Notes under the pieces: generated by a model
The model's input: only the letters and a program-made list of their open reading frames with translations
What the model was told of the DNA's origin: nothing
Databases searched by the model: none
NCBI GenBank assembly: GCA_015488855.1
Contig: WFMY01000023.1
Location: 1 to 11,573, forward strand
Direction: 5' to 3'
Source: Helicobacteraceae bacterium
GTDB taxonomy: Bacteria > Campylobacterota > Campylobacteria > Campylobacterales > Sulfurimonadaceae
DNA: 11,573 nt
Part shown: in pieces, positions 1-5,179 of the stretch
Position numbering within the stretch: the first letter of the stretch is position 1
Layout: every line of letters starts with the position of its first letter
Translations under genes and position numbers: made by a program

Positions 1-897
1 AAATTTTTTGTTGGGGAGAAACAACGCGCATTTATGTTTCTCATTCACGAGTTGGGTTATACACAAAAAGAAGCACAAAGACTTATAGCCCATGGCAGAC
101 TTTTTATAGATGGAGAGCCTATGGTTACTCCTACTCTTGAGATAGAGGGTGAGTTTGAGTTTGTTCAGTATGAGCCAAGCACAAGAGGGCTTCAAGCTGA
201 TGTCATAGAAAAAGACTTTGTAGTTTTTAATAAACCTAGTGGAGTACTCATACATCCTCAAAATAGAGATACGGAATACTCCCTTGTAGATGAACTCAAG
301 TATCAGTTTGGTTTGCAAGCTAACATCGCTCATCGTATAGATCAAGAAACAAGTGGATTGGTCTTGTGTGCCAGAGATAAGCAGAGTGAAAAAGATATCA
401 AGATGCTCTTTGAAAGTCGCAAGATTCAAAAAAAGTATTTGGCATTGGTACATGGCGAATTCAAAGAGGAACTTGTTATTGAAGAGCCACTTCTTAGAAA
501 AGAAGATGCTAGTGCTATTGTACGGATGGTAGTTAAAGTGCATCCAGATGGTAAAGCATCTAAAACAACGATCTCTCCTTTAGAGTATTTCACAGACAAA
601 AATATGACTTTAGTTGAATGTAAACCTTTTACAGGAAGACAGCATCAGATTCGTGTCCATTTGTTTCATGTGAAACATCCAATCGTTGGTGATCCCATTT
701 ATGGACAAAGTCAAGAGGATGTTTTGAGATTTTTAGATAAAACTATAACAAATGAGCAAAGACTTAAAAAAAGTGGGGCAACAAGATTGCTCTTACATGC
801 AAATGAATTAGAGTTTACTCTTTATGAAGTAGAGCATCATATAAAATCTCAAGAAGATTTTGCTAAAACATGTTTAAAATATCTAAAACCCCTATAA
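1..897 (+). CDS. RluA/RluD-family 23S rRNA pseudouridine synthase, 5' end outside window
   Basis: Isomerises specific uridines in RNA to pseudouridine; the family acts mostly on 23S rRNA and the target uridine cannot be told from sequence. The reading frame is open from base 1. The first ATG (34) lies inside what looks like the S4 RNA-binding domain (EAQRLIAHGRLFIDGE), so the true start is probably upstream of the window. Numbered from that ATG: S4-like domain about 1-45, then the synthase domain with the catalytic signature HRIDQETSGL (100-109; catalytic Asp103), and a C-terminal block GRQHQIRVHLFHVKHPIVGD. The last block is characteristic of RluA enzymes. The gene ends in a double stop (TAA TAA, 895-900). 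Its LFHVKH codons contain a parS-like palindrome. Family assignment is firm; the RluD-like subfamily is an inference. Confidence 0.93.
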   Translation, partial: KFFVGEKQRAFMFLIHELGYTQKEAQRLIAHGRLFIDGEPMVTPTLEIEGEFEFVQYEPSTRGLQADVIEKDFVVFNKPSGVLIHPQNRDTEYSLVDELKYQFGLQANIAHRIDQETSGLVLCARDKQSEKDIKMLFESRKIQKKYLALVHGEFKEELVIEEPLLRKEDASAIVRMVVKVHPDGKASKTTISPLEYFTDKNMTLVECKPFTGRQHQIRVHLFHVKHPIVGDPIYGQSQEDVLRFLDKTITNEQRLKKSGATRLLLHANELEFTLYEVEHHIKSQEDFAKTCLKYLKPL

Positions 898-1001
898 TAA
901 GGGCTTTGAAGTGAATAACTTTTAGATGCAATTATAAGATAAATTTCTAATTCATATTGTAAATATGTGACTAGCCAATAAAGCCCTAAAAACAGGGGTT
1001 T
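886..1001. repeat. Long-range inverted repeat at the end of the pseudouridine synthase gene
   Basis: AAACCCCT (886-893) and AGGGCTTT (900-907) are perfectly complementary to AGGGGTTT (994-1001) and AAAGCCCT (980-987). The two 8-bp arms can form one long stem with an internal loop (894-899 against 988-993) and a 72-nt terminal loop. Each half can instead fold into its own small hairpin (CCCT/AGGG). The left arm overlaps the stop codon. There is no T tract, so it is not a canonical rho-independent terminator, though it may act in transcript 3'-end formation or DNA architecture. Confidence 0.6.
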
Positions 1002-1195
1002 AAGCAAGTTCTAAATTTTAAATTTTAAGAGTAATTTTATATAAATTAATTCTTAATCTTATGAAAAATTTTCAAATTTATGCCATCTATCCTCTCCTCT
1101 TATTCACAACTTACAACAATGTGTGAATAGTACACATTTTAAACAAATTCATAAATTTTTTTATAGTGTTAGATTCTTTTAAGAGAATAAGAGGG
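898..1195. other. AT-rich intergenic region with DnaA-box-like words; possible origin-type or regulatory region
   Basis: No protein gene is visible. The stretch is very AT-rich, most strongly about 1009-1080, where runs of AAATTTT and TTTATATAAATTAATTC dominate. It carries three TTATTCAC-type words: TTATTCACT on the minus strand at 910-918, TTATTCACA on the plus strand at 1100-1108, and CTATTCACA on the minus strand at 1122-1130. The last two form an inverted pair (ATTCACA 1102-1108, TGTGAAT 1122-1128). These fit the bacterial DnaA-box pattern TTATNCACA and the TTCAC core described for Helicobacter-type boxes. No dnaA gene is in view, so origin function is only a hypothesis; DnaA-controlled transcription or chance are alternatives. 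Confidence 0.35.
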
Positions 1196-1201
1196 TATTA
1201 T
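1196..1201 (+). promoter_or_regulatory. Candidate -10 element (TATTAT) for the transcript beginning about 1208
   Basis: TATTAT lies just upstream of the first strong hairpin at 1211. No convincing -35 hexamer is visible about 17 bp upstream, but -35 elements are weakly conserved in Campylobacterota. The call rests on the -10 match and its position relative to the hairpin cluster. Confidence 0.3.
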
Positions 1202-1204
1202 TGT

Positions 1205-1372
1205 GTTTCTGAACGACCTCCCTGGTGTGTTGGTCGTTCTGCATTTAGAAGCAGAGAAGAGGAGCGGATTTTCATTTATGAAAATACAGCCCGATGAACG
1301 ATTAGCTTCAAATGTACATATTTTGAAAAAATATGTAACACGAACAACTAAATTTGCTCGTACGAAGGATTT
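1205..1372. ncRNA. Candidate structured RNA of unknown family (multi-hairpin intergenic segment)
   Basis: This non-coding stretch is less AT-rich than the sequence to its left and is dense in perfect hairpins. They are GAACGACC/GGTCGTTC (1211-1218/1232-1239), TCTGC/GCAGA (1238-1242/1251-1255, sharing two bases with the first), ATTTTCAT/ATGAAAAT (1268-1275/1278-1285) and TACATATTTT/AAAATATGTA (1315-1324/1328-1337, loop GAA). A purine-rich strand (GAGAAGAGGAGCGG) sits between hairpins. A TATTAT box at 1196 suggests plus-strand transcription, but a minus-strand role as 3' UTR of the 79-aa gene is equally open. I do not recognise SRP RNA, RNase P RNA, tmRNA or a known riboswitch core. Boundaries are approximate. 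Confidence 0.3.
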
Positions 1373-1612
1373 TTATACACCATTATATCTCTTAATAATC
1401 TTCTTAACACGATTCTTCAATTTTCTTAATGCTTCAACACTTGTTTCACCATCTGTAGTAAGATTTTCAAAACCCTCTTCAAATTGTGCTTTTGCTATCC
1501 AGCCAATTTTTTTATGATACTTGATACCCACGAAACGAACATCACCAAAATGTTCTTCACAAAGATCGTAAATTCTTCTAATGCGTTGTGTGTTTGTTTT
1601 CTTTTCAGCCAT
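1373..1612 (-). CDS. Small basic protein of unknown function, 79 aa
   Basis: I do not recognise this protein. It looks like a real gene. AAGGAA lies 10 bases before the ATG (1623-1628), composition is balanced, and the antisense frames have no comparable support. The sequence begins MAEKKTNTQRIRRIYDLCEEHFGD, has a central stretch consistent with short beta strands (VRFVGIKYHKKIGWIAKAQF), and ends in a Lys/Arg-rich helix (SVEALRKLKNRVKKIIKRYN). There is no signal peptide or membrane segment, so it is probably cytoplasmic. The basic C-terminal helix would suit nucleic-acid binding, but that is speculation. It is divergent from proB and transcribed toward the hairpin-rich gap at 1205-1372. Confidence 0.7.
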   Translation of the reverse strand: MAEKKTNTQRIRRIYDLCEEHFGDVRFVGIKYHKKIGWIAKAQFEEGFENLTTDGETSVEALRKLKNRVKKIIKRYNGV

Positions 1613-1680
1613 AATAATATACTTCCTTTATATTTTTTACCATTTTATCATAATAACATTTCATAAGAGTTACAAAGTGC

Positions 1681-1686
1681 TATAAT
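1681..1686 (+). promoter_or_regulatory. Probable -10 element (TATAAT) of proB, with a leader of about 85 nt
   Basis: A perfect TATAAT lies 91 bp before the proB ATG, with no recognisable -35 hexamer. Transcription would start about 1692 and leave an unusually long leader for this compact region. Near the start codon, CTTG/CAAG can form a small hairpin (loop GTTTA) next to the ribosome-binding AAGGA, which lies about 12 bases before the ATG. AACC/GGTT further upstream could pair too. Leader-based control is possible but unproven. Confidence 0.5.
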
Positions 1687-1777
1687 TACGCTAAGGATTC
1701 AAAATTAAATAAAACCGCATTCTATCTGGTTCTTTTGTTCCTAAGCAAATCTTGGTTTACAAGGATACATAAATAAT

Positions 1778-2560
1778 ATGAGTCGAAAAAAATACAAAAG
1801 AATAGTCTTTAAAGTAGGTTCTGGTGTCTTAACTGAAAAAAATTCTATAGCTAAAGATAGGATGATGAGTCTTATCTCTATGCTCTCAGAGTTTAAAAAG
1901 CATTATGAGGTTATCTTAGTAACTTCGGGAGCTGTTGCAGCTGGTTATACCGCTCTAAAGCTTGATAGGAAGATAAAGATCTCTAAAAAGGTTTTAGCAT
2001 CTGTTGGGCAACCTATTTTGATGAGTAGCTATAAGGCAAAGTTTGAGCTTTATGGCATCGATACCTCGCAAATACTTTTAACAGAGGATGATTTTGATTC
2101 GAGAAGGCGTACAGAGATATTTCGCCGTATCATCAGCACAACACTAGAGAATGGTATCTTGCCCATAGTCAATGAAAACGATATCTCTACAACATCAGAA
2201 CAGGTCTTTGGGGACAATGATCAGCTTTCAGCACATGTGACACATCATACTGATGCAGATTTGTTGGTAATACTCAGTGATATAGATGGTTATTATGACT
2301 TAAATCCATCGACGCATAAAAATGCTAAGATGTATTCTAAAATTGATGAGATATCTCAAGATGCACTCAATGAGGAGCATACTCCATCAAACGAGTTTGC
2401 TACTGGTGGCATCGTAACAAAACTCAAAGCAGCAAAGTTTTTATTGCAACGCAACAGAGAGATGTTTTTATGCAGTGGCTATGACTTAACATCAGCAAAA
2501 GAGTTTTTACTTAAAGAGGGAAACTATTCGAAGGGAACTTTATTTACAAATTCCCAATGA
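1778..2560 (+). CDS. proB: Glutamate 5-kinase, short form without PUA domain
   Basis: ATP-dependent phosphorylation of L-glutamate to glutamyl-5-phosphate, the first step of proline synthesis in the cytoplasm. The 260-aa protein is a single amino-acid-kinase domain: FKVGSGVLT (11-19, ATP-binding Lys12), VTSGAVAAG (48-56), NENDIS (132-137), GDNDQLSA (145-152, substrate loop), SDIDG (167-171) and FATGGIVTKLKAAK near the C-terminus. It ends where the E. coli enzyme (about 367 aa) continues into a PUA domain, as in other short ProB enzymes of this group. The ATG is preceded by a weak AAGGA. proA is not adjacent, so the two proline genes are separated here or unlinked. It converges with the minus-strand operon, with one base between the stop codons. 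Confidence 0.93.
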   Translation: MSRKKYKRIVFKVGSGVLTEKNSIAKDRMMSLISMLSEFKKHYEVILVTSGAVAAGYTALKLDRKIKISKKVLASVGQPILMSSYKAKFELYGIDTSQILLTEDDFDSRRRTEIFRRIISTTLENGILPIVNENDISTTSEQVFGDNDQLSAHVTHHTDADLLVILSDIDGYYDLNPSTHKNAKMYSKIDEISQDALNEEHTPSNEFATGGIVTKLKAAKFLLQRNREMFLCSGYDLTSAKEFLLKEGNYSKGTLFTNSQ

Positions 2561-2561
2561 T

Positions 2562-2666
2562 CTAATCCTTGTTGTCGTCACTTGTAGCAACTCTTATAAA
2601 ACCTATCATTCCTGCTGCAACGACAGCAAGTAAAAAAATTAATTCAAATATTTCTACGACACTCAT
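2562..2666 (-). CDS. 34-aa single-helix membrane peptide, translationally coupled to rlmN
   Basis: A short frame, MSVVEIFELIFLLAVVAAGM continuing IGFIRVATSDDNKD, starts at an ATG overlapping the rlmN stop as ATGA (2663-2666). It has one hydrophobic helix (about residues 9-24) flanked by an acidic N-terminus and a charged C-terminal tail. It fills the gap to the proB stop with one base to spare. The rlmN 3' end (AAGGAAAAGGAAAAT) supplies a purine-rich ribosome-binding sequence, which together with the overlap argues for translation. I do not recognise the peptide. It could be a small membrane-stress or complex-subunit peptide, or a chance frame, since hydrophobic 34-codon frames are not rare. 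Confidence 0.55.
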   Translation of the reverse strand: MSVVEIFELIFLLAVVAAGMIGFIRVATSDDNKD

Positions 2667-3727
2667 TTTTTATTTTCCTTTTCCTTAAGTTGTCCACAGG
2701 CAGCACTAATATCAATCCCTTTAGAATCGCGTATGGTACAAAGCAGACCATGGCTTACTAGATACTCTTGAAAATCCACCATATCTTTGAGCTGGGGTCT
2801 ATCGTAAGGTGTGCCTGGATATGGATTGAAATAGATAAGATTGACTTTGGCCTTGATACCATGTAGAAGTTTTACAAGCTTTTTTGCCGAACCTAAATCA
2901 TCGTTTTTATCTTTTATCACAAGATACTCAAACATAACACGCTTGCGAGTGTCTATGGGGAAGCGTTTTACAGCCTCTATGATAGAGTTGATGTTATGTG
3001 CCTTGTTCATAGGTATGAGTTCAGATCTAAGTTCATCATCAACTGCGTGAAGCGAGATGGCGATGTGGACACCTAAATCCATCTGTCCTAGTTGATCTAT
3101 CTTATTACTTAAGCCTGAGGTAGAAACAGTTTGGCGTTTAGCACTGATGCACAGACCCTCTTGCTCTTTAAATATCTCTATCGCTTTTGCAAGATTGTCT
3201 AGGTTGTCGAGTGGTTCACCCATACCCATATAGACTATATTTATCATACGGTTATGTTTGTGGTTATTGTCTCTTTTGAGATTGACCACTTGTGCGACTA
3301 TCTCACCAGCAGTAAGATCTCTCGTAAAGCCACCTTTGGCAGTCAAACAAAATGCACACCCTACTTTGCATCCTACTTGTGTTGAGACACAGATGGTGTA
3401 TCTCGCTTCTTGGGTAAGTTCACCTTGTGCATCTCTTTTCTCATCTTTCATTTTTAGCCAAACAGCTTCGACAGTCTTGGCATCTTGAAGTTCAAAAAGA
3501 TACTTTATTGTTCCATCAGTTGATAATTCTTTTTTGATAATCTTCATAGGATTTACTATGTATTTCTCTGTAAGTTCCTCTTTAAGAGCCTTGGGGATAT
3601 TTTTCATATCTTCAAAGCTCTGTGCGTAGTTATGATACAACCAACCAAAAATTTGTTTGACACGAAATTTTGGTTGGATGAGTTCTGCAAGTTCTTTTTG
3701 TGTGTAGTCTAGGAGTGATGGCTTCAT
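2663..3727 (-). CDS. rlmN: Radical SAM dual-specificity RNA methyltransferase (23S rRNA m2A2503 / tRNA m2A37)
   Basis: Methylates C2 of adenine 2503 in 23S rRNA and A37 in some tRNAs, using a radical SAM mechanism with a methyl-cysteine intermediate. The 354-aa protein has the [4Fe-4S] motif CKVGCAFC (Cys120, Cys124, Cys127) and the preceding TICVSTQ (Cys113, corresponding to the conserved Cys118 of E. coli). The second catalytic cysteine, in SAACGQL (Cys344), is also present. It also carries VYMGMGEPLDN and the late YFNPYPGTPYDRP block. Length is close to the family norm. Its ATG overlaps the upstream phosphorylase stop (ATGA, 3724-3727) and its stop overlaps the following membrane peptide, so translation is probably coupled along the operon. 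Cfr-type C8 methylation is much less likely in this core-gene context. Confidence 0.95.
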   Translation of the reverse strand: MKPSLLDYTQKELAELIQPKFRVKQIFGWLYHNYAQSFEDMKNIPKALKEELTEKYIVNPMKIIKKELSTDGTIKYLFELQDAKTVEAVWLKMKDEKRDAQGELTQEARYTICVSTQVGCKVGCAFCLTAKGGFTRDLTAGEIVAQVVNLKRDNNHKHNRMINIVYMGMGEPLDNLDNLAKAIEIFKEQEGLCISAKRQTVSTSGLSNKIDQLGQMDLGVHIAISLHAVDDELRSELIPMNKAHNINSIIEAVKRFPIDTRKRVMFEYLVIKDKNDDLGSAKKLVKLLHGIKAKVNLIYFNPYPGTPYDRPQLKDMVDFQEYLVSHGLLCTIRDSKGIDISAACGQLKEKENKK

Positions 3728-4266
3728 GATATTGTAAGCTCCTTAATACGGTTTTTTACATGGAGTGTTAGCAACTCTTTTGCTTTAGCATGGTTAGCAA
3801 TAAAATCAGCATGTGCGTTAGCGTTAGTATAGTTTGTTATACAAAAAACTCCACCAGCAGGGATATTAAACTCTTGTGCTATCTTTAAAACAGCATAAAA
3901 CTCCATGTTTTCGATGCCTACACCAAGAGGTAAAAATTTTGCACAGAGTTCTTGGTTAGTTGAGATGTAGTTAGAAGAGTTCACTACAATATCTTTTGTG
4001 CCATCAGTATTTGTAGAGACTACATTATCGAGTGGGGTATAGGCATCATTACTCAAAAATGCGAGTTCAATATTGGCAGCAGTTTTTGACTCGATGATGT
4101 CAAATATCTTGGCATCTCCATAGCTCCCTGCACTTCCAACAAAGAGTAAAAACTCAGGCTTATCGAAGAGACATAACCTTGTTAAGTTCATAGCAGTCTC
4201 TATGAGACCAACACCCATAGGTTGTGCAAAGTCAAATGTTTCGTTATTTCCAGCGCAAATAATCAT
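3724..4266 (-). CDS. Phosphorylase-superfamily (PNP/MTAN-like) nucleoside-cleaving enzyme
   Basis: A 180-aa protein of the purine nucleoside phosphorylase / MTA-SAH nucleosidase superfamily, which breaks N-glycosidic bonds of purine nucleosides. Visible features are FVGSAGSYGD (42-51, glycine-rich phosphate/ribose region), GVGIENMEFYAVL (115-127, with the Met-Glu pair that holds the ribose) and FCITNYTNANAH (141-152). The last sits where the catalytic Asp or purine-specifying Asn of the family lies; here the residues are Asn, suggesting a PNP-like rather than MTAN-like active site. It is shorter than typical members (about 230-280 aa) because the N-terminus is abbreviated. Substrate is uncertain. 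The start is the ATG three bases after the hisF stop. Confidence 0.75.
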   Translation of the reverse strand: MIICAGNNETFDFAQPMGVGLIETAMNLTRLCLFDKPEFLLFVGSAGSYGDAKIFDIIESKTAANIELAFLSNDAYTPLDNVVSTNTDGTKDIVVNSSNYISTNQELCAKFLPLGVGIENMEFYAVLKIAQEFNIPAGGVFCITNYTNANAHADFIANHAKAKELLTLHVKNRIKELTIS

Positions 4267-4269
4267 CTC

Positions 4270-5028
4270 TTAGAGTCTCACAGCAATGTTGTTGTCATGG
4301 AGGTAGTGTTTTAAATCCATGATATCTATCTCTTTATAGTGAAAGATACTTGCTGCAAGTGCTGCATCAGCACCGGCATCAAAGGCATCTTTGATGTGTT
4401 CCATCGTTCCTGCACCACCACTTGCTATGACAGGCACATTGACAGATTTAGATATCTGACTTGTGATATCGAGTTCAAATCCAGCCTTTGTACCATCTGC
4501 ATCCATTGAGGTAAGGAGTATCTCACCACTTCCACGCTCCACCACTTCTTTTGCCCATTCTAGTGCATCTATGCCCGTATCGACGCGTCCACCATTGAGA
4601 TAGACATTGTAACTATTGCCTGTTTTTTTTACATCTATGGCAGTTACGATACATTGGCTTCCAAAGCGTTTCGCACCTTCGTCTATAAGCTCTGGGCGTT
4701 TGATGGCAGCGGAGTTCACGCTTACTTTGTCACATCCAACATTAAGCAGTTTGTAGATATCTTCAAGTTTACGGATGCCGCCACCCACTGTAAGGGGTAT
4801 AAATATCTCCCGTGCTACTTGAGCTACTATATCGACTATGGTATCACGATTGTCACTGGAAGCTGTGATGTCTAAAAATGTAAGTTCATCAGCACCCTCT
4901 TCATTGTAGCGTCTTGCAACTTCTACCGGGTCTCCTGCATCTTTGAGTCCTACAAAGTTAACACCTTTTACAACGCGTCCATCTTTGACATCAAGACAGG
5001 GGATGATTCTTTTTGCGAAATAGTTCAT
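4270..5028 (-). CDS. hisF: Imidazole glycerol phosphate synthase, cyclase subunit
   Basis: Together with the glutaminase HisH, it converts PRFAR plus ammonia to imidazole glycerol phosphate and AICAR, linking histidine and purine synthesis. The 252-aa (beta-alpha)8 barrel has both catalytic aspartates: Asp13 in RIIPCLDVKDG and Asp132 in VTAIDVKK, matching the D11/D130 pair of well-studied HisF. Phosphate-binding segments TVGGGIRK (80-87) and VIASGGAG are present. The gene stands apart from other his genes and leads an operon with a phosphorylase-family gene and rlmN, a non-classical context. AGGT lies eight bases before the ATG, and TATAAT (minus strand, 5057-5062) sits upstream. Confidence 0.96.
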   Translation of the reverse strand: MNYFAKRIIPCLDVKDGRVVKGVNFVGLKDAGDPVEVARRYNEEGADELTFLDITASSDNRDTIVDIVAQVAREIFIPLTVGGGIRKLEDIYKLLNVGCDKVSVNSAAIKRPELIDEGAKRFGSQCIVTAIDVKKTGNSYNVYLNGGRVDTGIDALEWAKEVVERGSGEILLTSMDADGTKAGFELDITSQISKSVNVPVIASGGAGTMEHIKDAFDAGADAALAASIFHYKEIDIMDLKHYLHDNNIAVRL

Positions 5029-5056
5029 ATTTTTACCTGCTGTATATATAGATACA

Positions 5057-5062
5057 ATTATA
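5057..5062 (-). promoter_or_regulatory. Probable -10 element (TATAAT) of the hisF-rlmN operon
   Basis: On the minus strand a perfect TATAAT precedes hisF, predicting a start near 5050 and a leader of roughly 20 nt. No good -35 box is seen at the expected distance, which is usual for this phylum. The parS-like palindrome lies about 30 bp upstream of it, so a protein bound there could influence this promoter. Confidence 0.5.
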
Positions 5063-5085
5063 TCTAAGAAGGCTTAATGGATTGG

Positions 5086-5097
5086 AACATTAATGTT
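5086..5097. repeat. 12-bp perfect palindrome overlapping the parS-like site
   Basis: AACATTAATGTT reads the same on both strands and shares TGTT (5094-5097) with the parS-like element. The two dyads therefore share one half-site-like sequence. It could be a separate operator for hisF or ksgA or simply an echo of the parS arm. Confidence 0.4.
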
Positions 5098-5109
5098 TCA
5101 CGGGAAACA
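5094..5109. promoter_or_regulatory. parS-like ParB (Spo0J) binding site
   Basis: TGTTTCACGGGAAACA matches the widely conserved chromosomal parS consensus TGTTTCACGTGAAACA at 15 of 16 positions (T to G at position 10). The dyad extends to AATGTTTC/GAAACATT (5092-5099/5104-5111), so both arms are perfect for 8 bp. It is intergenic between divergent hisF and ksgA. No T tract follows, so it is not a terminator. ParB loading at parS organises the origin region for segregation. Site identity is inferred from sequence match only; parA and parB are not in the window. Confidence 0.7.
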
Positions 5110-5133
5110 TTTTGGATCGAATGAAAAAACAAG

Positions 5134-5164
5134 ATACTTTTTATCTCCTTGTTAGTAAAAGTAT
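5134..5164 (+). promoter_or_regulatory. ksgA upstream region: inverted repeat and six-codon leader frame
   Basis: ATACTTTT (5134-5141) and AAAAGTAT (5157-5164) form a perfect 8-bp inverted repeat just before ksgA, with a 15-nt loop containing CTCCTT. Immediately after it, the ATG at 5163 opens a tiny frame, MVNSCL, whose TGA overlaps the ksgA ATG as ATGA. No clear ribosome-binding site precedes either start. TATGGT at 5162-5167 could alternatively be a -10 element, which would make the ksgA mRNA nearly leaderless and exclude the leader frame. Confidence 0.25.
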
Positions 5165-5179
5165 GGTAAACTCTTGCCT

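Noticed and set aside
41..49. TCATTCACG, a Helicobacter-type DnaA-box word
   Set aside because: Single copy within coding sequence for a conserved protein segment; not counted toward the origin hypothesis.
1205..1300. Possible remnant of 23S rRNA (a hairpin similar to helices near the 3' end)
   Set aside because: Only about 30 bases around the first hairpin look similar by eye; flanking sequence does not follow rRNA, and no rRNA operon is nearby.
1203..1517. 104-codon open frame on the plus strand
   Set aside because: Its second half is antisense to the better-supported 79-aa gene, the first half coincides with the hairpin cluster, there is no ribosome-binding site, and it reads as no known protein.
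2690..2698. TTGTCCACA, a one-mismatch DnaA box
   Set aside because: Isolated and inside rlmN coding sequence; expected by chance in a window of this size.
2841..3488. Plus-strand frames of 69 and 76 codons
   Set aside because: Antisense shadows of rlmN with no start signals and Ser/Cys-rich composition.
5092..5111. Rho-independent terminator of a divergent transcript
   Set aside because: The hairpin has no adjacent T or A tract, both neighbouring genes start rather than end here, and the sequence matches parS.
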